From: JALZAA01 sp046724435 | Lineage (GTDB): Bacteria > Actinomycetota > Acidimicrobiia > IMCC26256 > JACDBD01 | Length of the DNA: 5,801 bases | Assembly: GCA_046724435.1 (NCBI GenBank) | Contig: JBKOWN010000024.1 | Location: 1 to 5,801 of the forward strand | Direction: 5' to 3' | Shown: piece after piece, positions 5,190-5,801 of the stretch | Numbering within the stretch: the first letter of the stretch is position 1 | How the letters are laid out: the number at the start of each line of letters is the position of its first letter | The notes under the pieces: generated by a model | The model's input: only the letters and a program-made list of their open reading frames with translations | Databases searched by the model: none | Told to the model about the DNA's origin: nothing | Made by a program: the position numbers and the translations under genes

Positions 5190-5801
5190 GCGGGCGCCGG
5201 TTCGGGCTTGTGCATCGCCAGCCGACCGGCGAGCGTGACCTCGACGAGCGCGACGACCGATCCGACCGCAGCACCGGCGAGCGCGTTCACGACGAACACG
5301 AAGAACGGGCTCGCCTCGCCGACCAGCGCGACGATCCCGTGGACGACATCCTCCTCGACGAGGATCGGGAGTGTGACGAGGAGAAGGGTGAGCCAGAAGT
5401 GGCCACGCACCAGGCGCACCGAGCGGCGAAACCCGTCGAAGACCCCACTGTCCTCCATGACCACGGCCGGGCCCACGAGCGAGAAGAACGTGTAGAAGAT
5501 CAGCCCCGGCACGACCAACAGGAGGAGGGCCTCGTCCGCGGCCTATGTCAGCAGCACGTCGGCGCCGATGAGGCGCCAGTAGGGCAGCGTACGCAGCACC
5601 TCGCGGAGCGACCGGCGCGGATGGCCGCGCTCCTCCTCGCCGACTATCCGGTCGAGCAGACCGGCGAAGAACGTGGTGCCGAACGTCGCGACCCCCGCGA
5701 TGACCAGGAGGGGCGCCAGGAGGCCGGGGTAGTCGCCCACCTGGTCGCCGGCCACGTCGAAGAGCACGTCGAAGCCTGCACTGAGGCCGAACACGACGAG
5801 C
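5165..5801 (-). pseudogene. Multi-span membrane protein gene interrupted by an in-frame TAG, 5' end outside the window
   Basis: Two adjacent open stretches (5801-5546 and 5542-5165) lie in the same frame, separated only by TAG at 5545-5543. Read together they give about 210 residues of one plausible membrane protein. First comes a hydrophobic segment near YPGLLAPLLVIAGVATFG, then a cytoplasmic helix-rich part (RRSLREVLRTLPYWR) and a hydrophobic run interrupted by the stop. After it come LLLLVVPGLIFYTFFSLVGP, then FDGFRRSVRLVRGHFWLTLL and a final pair of helices. The VVPG-(FY)-SLVGP-RRS-LVRGHFW pattern is known from YciC/GPDPase-membrane-like bacterial proteins of unknown role. The protein continues beyond the right edge. 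No good ribosome site precedes possible restarts (TTG 5518, GTG 5512). The TAG may be a true nonsense mutation or a base-calling error. The nearby tRNA-Sec reads UGA, not UAG, so it does not explain it. Confidence 0.75.

Noticed and set aside
5543..5545. The in-frame TAG as a selenocysteine codon read by the nearby tRNA
   Set aside because: The tRNA anticodon is TCA, which reads UGA, and there is no family precedent for selenocysteine at this point in a membrane helix.
1..5801. CRISPR arrays, insertion sequences, phage or toxin-antitoxin modules
   Set aside because: I saw no regularly spaced repeats, transposase motifs or terminal inverted repeats, and none of the genes resembles those systems.

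Overview
The window is GC-rich bacterial DNA with GTG starts, 4- to 11-base gene overlaps and a tad gene order typical of Actinobacteria. In Mycobacterium tuberculosis the septum-site protein Ssd (Rv3660c), TadA (Rv3659c) and a TadB-like protein (Rv3658c) run divergently from a HAD-IB phosphatase (Rv3661), and the left half of this window has the same layout. I infer a high-GC actinobacterium, possibly of the Acidimicrobiia. The lineage cannot be fixed from this sequence alone.

Left block, minus strand (positions 2322 down to 1): a promoter-like site (TTGACA, 17-base spacer, TACGTT), a hairpin with a T-run at the presumed 5' end of the transcript, then ssd/cpaE-like, tadA and the start of tadB. 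The coding regions overlap by 4 and 7 bases. Together they would encode the cytoplasmic and inner-membrane motor of a Flp/Tad type IV pilus or related secretion machine.

Central block, plus strand (2367-4161): a HAD-IB phosphatase with a C-terminal membrane anchor, overlapping by 11 bases a PLP enzyme of the ACC deaminase/D-cysteine desulfhydrase family. The residues that separate these two activities look like the desulfhydrase type. A hairpin follows the stop codon.

Right block (4162-5801): a gene-free stretch of about 95 bases with several inverted repeats; a 24-residue single-span membrane peptide on the minus strand; a selenocysteine tRNA gene (anticodon TCA) on the plus strand; a six-helix GAP/Sap (LysE-like) membrane protein 28 bases after the tRNA; and, convergent with it, the 3' part of a multi-span membrane protein gene broken by one in-frame TAG.

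The most notable items are the selenocysteine tRNA with its ambiguous acceptor end, the amber-interrupted membrane gene, the tiny membrane peptide beside selC, and the hairpin at the start of the tad leader. I did not see a convincing new multi-gene system; most of the window is recognisable actinobacterial chromosome.
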